Source: CAZSPT01 sp964608895 (GTDB lineage Bacteria; Patescibacteriota; Patescibacteriia; 2-01-FULL-39-33). Taken from it: a stretch of DNA of 9,599 nt. Position numbers and translations under genes: made by a program. Below the pieces are notes generated by a model. The model saw nothing but the letters and a program-made list of their open reading frames with translations, was not told the origin of the DNA and did not search any database. Shown here piece by piece: positions 6,792 to 9,599 of this stretch (its first letter is position 1; each line of letters begins with the position of its first letter). The DNA lies in contig CAZSPT010000031.1 in the NCBI GenBank assembly GCA_964608895.1, forward strand, positions 1 to 9,599. Direction: 5' to 3'.

Positions 6792-6943
6792 ATTTTTCAA
6801 AACCCCGCGGTTCCACCCAATTTCCTTCCCGCCAATAAAGACGGAATTAGGCGCTTGTTTTGGTTAAAATTAGGGCAATTCTCGCGATACTGCCACCTGC
6901 TTTTCAAACAGGCAAACGGTTGGTGGCCGTTTCAATCTTTGCC
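6744..6943 (-). promoter_or_regulatory. T-box riboswitch (tRNA-Thr-sensing) in the thrS leader
   Basis: T-box leaders sense uncharged tRNA by pairing a specifier codon with the anticodon and a bulge with the acceptor end, which prevents termination. The minus strand shows GGGTGGAACCGCG (6818-6806), an exact match to the T-box consensus. Its TGGA would pair with an acceptor end having discriminator U, as in some bacterial tRNA-Thr. Upstream are Stem III (CGCC 6853-6850 and AAT, with ATT and GGCG 6833-6830) and a Stem II-like hairpin GGCAGT/ATTGCC (6894-6874) with AGTA and GAA as in S-turns. The 5' hairpin AACGG/CCGTT (6931-6915) has a CCACCAA loop containing ACC (6924-6922), a threonine codon followed by A. 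No room exists for a normal long Stem I, so this is an ultrashort form. I could not fully draw the antiterminator or the Stem IIA/B pseudoknot by hand. Confidence 0.9.
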
Positions 6944-6946
6944 GTT

Positions 6947-6975
6947 ATTATAGTTTTTTTTCGGAAAATAATCAA
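6947..6975 (-). promoter_or_regulatory. Promoter for the T-box-thrS transcript
   Basis: TTGATT (6975-6970), a 17-nt spacer, and a perfect TATAAT (6952-6947) on the minus strand. The transcript should begin near 6940, placing the small ACC hairpin at its extreme 5' end. That position independently argues against a long Stem I further upstream. Confidence 0.75.
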
Positions 6976-6978
6976 CTA

Positions 6979-7007
6979 TTGACAAAAAAATATTTATATG
7001 TTAAATT
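6979..7007 (+). promoter_or_regulatory. Possible promoter for the 6979-7920 gene
   Basis: TTGACA (6979-6984), a 17-nt spacer, then TAAATT (7002-7007). It is back to back with the thrS -35, with three bases between. A short inverted repeat CCGAG-AA-CTCGG (7014-7025) sits at the predicted start. The -35 overlaps the TTG that would start the longest reading frame, so this promoter and that start codon cannot both be right. Confidence 0.4.
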
Positions 7008-7920
7008 AAAAAATCCGAGAACTCGGGAAATTTTTACTGTTTCAACTCCTCGCGGCCAGGTGGAGTTTGAGATGTACACTTCCCGGAAGCGGGAGCGTTG
7101 GCCGAAAATTCTGGTCGAGCACAAGGGACGCCACGCTTTTGAGTTGCGGAATATAGCCGACATTTGGATGACTCTGGAGGATGTTTTCGCCTCCGGCAAT
7201 ATCCAGGGGTTTATCAGGCTTGATTTCTGCACTTTGACCGCCGACCGCCGAGGATTTGAATGGGACGATGATTTTGATAGTTTTTTTTCGGCTTTGGAGG
7301 AATTTTGTCAGGAATACGGCCGGCCGTTTCTTGAAGATATTCAGGATGTCACCAGGCAGGAGCGCTGGAGTGAAATCGCCCGGGAAGTCATTGGGCAAGC
7401 CGAGGACATTTTTAAGGGCGATCCTTCTTTGCTTCCTTCCGGCTTATCCGGACTGGTCAGCAAAGGCCACAGCGGAGTTGAAGATACGAATGAGACCAGC
7501 CACCAGACCCGGGAAAAAATCCAGGATTCTAAAAAGCCGAAAAAACTGACTCTTGGCGAGGCTAAGAAGCATCGTAAAAAACTTCGCCATCATTCAGTCG
7601 GTTCCGGCCGTCAAGGCACCCCTCGTCGCCGGCTTAAAGGAGAGGCCGGTTTAACGATTGAATTTGCCGAACCAACCGTTGAGCGCGGTTATCGCTGGCG
7701 GGTAATGGTTGAGGAAGGAATGATTCTCTTTAACACTCAGCATCAGGATTGGCGGGAGGCCGAAGACGGCGGCAAAACTCGGCTTCGAGCTTATTTAGTA
7801 ATCCTACTAATTCAGGTTCTGAGTGAATTTTCTCTTCCCGAGGAGTGGCGGGGAGTCTTTAGCGACTGCTTTGAACAAGTAGTCAAATGGCACCAGTTGC
7901 TGGTGCCGGCTAAAAAGTAA
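6979..7920 (+). CDS. Hypothetical protein with basic linker, two-domain layout
   Basis: Up to 313 residues; I do not recognise it with certainty. It shows a beta-rich N-terminal part (about 1-85), an acidic helical part DRRGFEWDDDFDSFFSALEEFC (89-110), a hydrophilic, strongly basic linker (about 165-222, with KKPKK and RRRLK) and a folded C-terminal part (223-313) with a GMILFNTQHQDW stretch and a long hydrophobic helix. The segment GFIRLDFCTLTADRRGFEWDD and the C-terminal NTQH stretch faintly recall the regions that follow the ATPase domain in GHKL (Hsp90/MORC-like) proteins, but no ATPase domain is present; treat this as a weak guess. The start is uncertain. TTG at 6979 gives the longest frame but has no ribosome site and overlaps a likely -35. 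ATG at 7072 has GGAG 6 nt upstream and would give 282 residues. Composition matches the neighbours. No signal peptide is seen. A strong terminator follows, so it is probably monocistronic. Confidence 0.7.
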   Translation: MTKKYLYVKLKNPRTREIFTVSTPRGQVEFEMYTSRKRERWPKILVEHKGRHAFELRNIADIWMTLEDVFASGNIQGFIRLDFCTLTADRRGFEWDDDFDSFFSALEEFCQEYGRPFLEDIQDVTRQERWSEIAREVIGQAEDIFKGDPSLLPSGLSGLVSKGHSGVEDTNETSHQTREKIQDSKKPKKLTLGEAKKHRKKLRHHSVGSGRQGTPRRRLKGEAGLTIEFAEPTVERGYRWRVMVEEGMILFNTQHQDWREAEDGGKTRLRAYLVILLIQVLSEFSLPEEWRGVFSDCFEQVVKWHQLLVPAKK

Positions 7921-7926
7921 TGTTTC

Positions 7927-7957
7927 AGGCGGACTGATTGCCAGTTCGCCTTTTTTT
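7927..7957 (+). terminator. Intrinsic terminator after the hypothetical gene
   Basis: AGGCGGACTG (7927-7936) pairs along ten positions, including one G-T, with CAGTTCGCCT (7942-7951) around an ATTGC loop, and is followed by seven T residues. It isolates argS from the upstream gene. Confidence 0.9.
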
Positions 7958-7958
7958 A

Positions 7959-7987
7959 TTGCTTAATTTCAATTTCTCGGATAAAAT
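7959..7987 (+). promoter_or_regulatory. argS promoter, predicting a leaderless mRNA
   Basis: TTGCTT (7959-7964), a 17-nt spacer, then TAAAAT (7982-7987). The ATG of argS begins 7 nt after the -10 hexamer, which is where transcription normally starts. No Shine-Dalgarno sequence is present in the gap. Confidence 0.55.
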
Positions 7988-7993
7988 AACAAT

Positions 7994-9599
7994 ATGAAAT
8001 ATTTAATTGACGAGCTAAAAAAAGAAATAGTTGAATTGATAATTTCGGCTTTGCCGGAAAAGGATATTCCCGGCGAACGGTTGGAGATAACCACTCCTCC
8101 AAAGTCGGAAATGGGAGATTTGGCGGTTTCTTGTTTTTTCTTGGCGAAAATTTTTCGGCGGTCGCCCAATCAAATTGCCGCTCGGCTGGCCAAGGAAATT
8201 CATCCGGCCGGACTGTTGAAATCGGTTCAAAATATCGGTCCTTACCTTAATTTTTTCATTAATTTGGAGATTGCCGCTAAGCGGCTTTTTCGGGAAGTAA
8301 AAAAAGAGAAGGCCGGCTATGGCCGGTTGAAAAGGGGCCGGGAAAAAATTATGATTGAGTTTTCTCAGCCGAACACCCACAAACAATTTCATATCGGTCA
8401 TCTCCGAAACGCCGTTCTCGGCGACAGTTTGGTTAGGTTTAATCGGTTTGCCGACCGCCGGCCGATCGCCGTCAATTATCTCGGTGATGTCGGCGCCCAT
8501 GTCGCCAAATGCCTCTGGGCTTTGGACAAATTTCATCGTCGGGAAGCTCCCCCGGCTGATAAAGGAAAGTATCTCGCTGAAATTTATCAAGAAGCAGTCA
8601 AAAAAACCGAAGCCAATCCCGACTACAAAAAAGAGGCCGACCAAGTCCTTAAATTTTTGGAGGACAAGGAAAAGAAATGGTTTAATCTTTGGAAGAAAAC
8701 TCGGACCTGGAGTTTGAATGATTTTAAGCGGATTTATCGGGTTTTGGGAATTGAATTTGACGAATGGTTTTTTGAAAGCGAGGTTGAGGCCGCCGGCAAA
8801 AAAATTGTCGCCGAGCTTCTTGAACGGGGATTGGCGGAAAAATCGCAAGGAGCGGTAATTGTTGATTTGGAAGAGTATTATCTTAAAAAGTTTTTGGTTT
8901 TAAAATCAGACGGCACTTCCCTGTATTCCACCAAAGATCTTGCCCTGGCAAAATTAAAATTTCAAAAATATAAGCCGGACAAAAGCATTGTTATTACCGA
9001 TTCTCGCCAAACTTTTTATTTCCGGCAGTTGTTTAAGGTTTTGGAGCTATTCGGTTTTGACAAGCCGATGATTCATCTGCCTTATGAATTTGTCGCTTTG
9101 AAAGATGGACCGGTTGCTTCCCGGACCGGTCAGACAGTCGGTTTTTGGGATTTTTATCGCCGACTTAAGGAGCGGGCGGCGGCCGAAACCAAAGAACGCC
9201 ATCCGGACTGGCCGGCCAAGGATATTTCAAAGGTTGCCGAGAAGATTGCCCTGGCCGCTTTGAAATTTGATTTTCTAAAAGTCGGCAATAATCAGAAAAT
9301 TGTTTTTAATATTGAGGAGGCTTTGAAGTTTGACGGTTTCAGCGGCCCTTATCTTCAGTATACGATCAGCCGGATTTCCAGTGTTTTGGAAAAGGCGAAT
9401 TTCCGATTCAGCGGGACAATTGAATCCTCCGCCCTAACCGAAGATATTGAGCGGGAGTTGGTTTTAAAACTGGCTGATTTCCCTCGGATTGTTGGAGAAA
9501 CGGTTGACAGCCGCCAGCCGAGCGAAACCGCTAAATATCTTTTTGATTTGTCCCGGCTTTTTTCCACTTTTTATCAAACAATTCCGATTCTAAGCTCGG
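7994..9599 (+). CDS. argS: Arginyl-tRNA synthetase, 3' end cut by the window
   Basis: 535 codons are present and the frame is still open at the window edge. With a usual family length near 550-600, only the last few dozen residues are missing. It charges tRNA-Arg with arginine in the cytoplasm. The N-terminal tRNA-recognition domain (about 1-95) contains EMGDLAVSC, matching the family GDFA-type motif. The class I core starts FSQPNTHKQFHIGHLRNAVLGDSLVRF with HIGH at 133-136, followed by NYLGDVGAHVAKCLW. The expected KMSKS loop reads KDGPVASRTGQTV (370-382), lacking the usual Met-Ser and first Lys; many ArgRS have a divergent loop. The DALR anticodon-binding domain begins near FDGFSGPYLQYTISRISSVLEKA (446-468). 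The ATG at 7994 is the first start after the preceding terminator and gives a complete N-terminal domain. There is no ribosome site, and the promoter position predicts leaderless translation. A 277-codon reading frame on the opposite strand is a shadow. Confidence 0.96.
   Translation, partial: MKYLIDELKKEIVELIISALPEKDIPGERLEITTPPKSEMGDLAVSCFFLAKIFRRSPNQIAARLAKEIHPAGLLKSVQNIGPYLNFFINLEIAAKRLFREVKKEKAGYGRLKRGREKIMIEFSQPNTHKQFHIGHLRNAVLGDSLVRFNRFADRRPIAVNYLGDVGAHVAKCLWALDKFHRREAPPADKGKYLAEIYQEAVKKTEANPDYKKEADQVLKFLEDKEKKWFNLWKKTRTWSLNDFKRIYRVLGIEFDEWFFESEVEAAGKKIVAELLERGLAEKSQGAVIVDLEEYYLKKFLVLKSDGTSLYSTKDLALAKLKFQKYKPDKSIVITDSRQTFYFRQLFKVLELFGFDKPMIHLPYEFVALKDGPVASRTGQTVGFWDFYRRLKERAAAETKERHPDWPAKDISKVAEKIALAALKFDFLKVGNNQKIVFNIEEALKFDGFSGPYLQYTISRISSVLEKANFRFSGTIESSALTEDIERELVLKLADFPRIVGETVDSRQPSETAKYLFDLSRLFSTFYQTIPILSS

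Noticed and set aside
6702..6953. 83-codon plus-strand frame across the thrS leader
   Set aside because: It spans the T-box, its terminator and the thrS start. The conserved elements on the minus strand explain the sequence better.
6720..6978. A tRNA or other structured RNA gene in the 260-base gap
   Set aside because: No tRNA-like cloverleaf or T-loop pattern was found; the structure is accounted for by the T-box leader.
7921..7993. T-box or other riboswitch before argS
   Set aside because: The gap holds only a terminator hairpin for the upstream gene and a promoter ending at the start codon, leaving no room for a leader RNA.
8015..8848. 277-codon open frame on the minus strand opposite argS
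   Set aside because: It lies wholly antisense to a clear ArgRS coding sequence with intact motifs, has no ribosome site and reads as low-complexity Phe/Pro/Lys-rich protein, a typical shadow frame.
1..9599. CRISPR array or tandem repeat cluster
   Set aside because: No regularly spaced direct repeats were seen on reading the window; the A/T-rich runs are low-complexity only.

Overview
This window most resembles a genome fragment from the candidate phyla radiation (Patescibacteria, Parcubacteria-like). The basis is a threonyl-tRNA synthetase without the N-terminal TGS domain, an arginyl-tRNA synthetase with a degenerate KMSKS loop, a small RNHCP zinc-ribbon protein, and an orphan histidine kinase with a 7TM-type sensor and a YAILRYRLMDI junction. 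The assignment is inferred from protein style only. One gene argues against it or makes it surprising: a full-length FadL-type outer-membrane beta-barrel with a signal peptide and a C-terminal phenylalanine, which is not expected in a lineage generally considered to lack an outer membrane.

Layout. 9-329 (+) RNHCP zinc-ribbon protein, followed by a hairpin terminator. 363-1538 (-) FadL/OMPP1-like barrel, convergent with it. 1558-1701 holds a divergent promoter region built on an 18-bp palindrome. 1702-2685 (+) class I SAM-dependent methyltransferase with an N-terminal hydrophobic segment, then a large terminator hairpin that contains an extended -10 element. 2753-4963 (+) multi-domain sensor histidine kinase. 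4964-6718 (-) thrS, directly abutting the kinase stop codon (TAG|CTA). 6744-6943 (-) a T-box riboswitch and terminator controlling thrS, with its own promoter. 6979-7920 (+) an unrecognised protein, divergent from thrS and followed by a strong terminator. 7994-9599 (+) argS, cut by the window end.

The regulatory DNA is the most interesting part. The thrS leader contains an exact 13-nt T-box element, a Stem II with S-turn-like bases, a Stem III and a terminator. Only a very small Stem I hairpin fits upstream, and it carries the Thr codon ACC in its terminal loop. That is an ultrashort Stem I combined with transcriptional attenuation. argS appears to be leaderless. Two divergent promoter pairs place their -35 hexamers back to back.

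Composition is mosaic. Most genes share a style rich in CCGG and CGN arginine codons. The methyltransferase and about the first 210 residues of the histidine kinase do not. The switch in the kinase falls inside one reading frame near position 3385, at the conserved junction after the seventh membrane segment, which suggests that the sensor half was exchanged by recombination.
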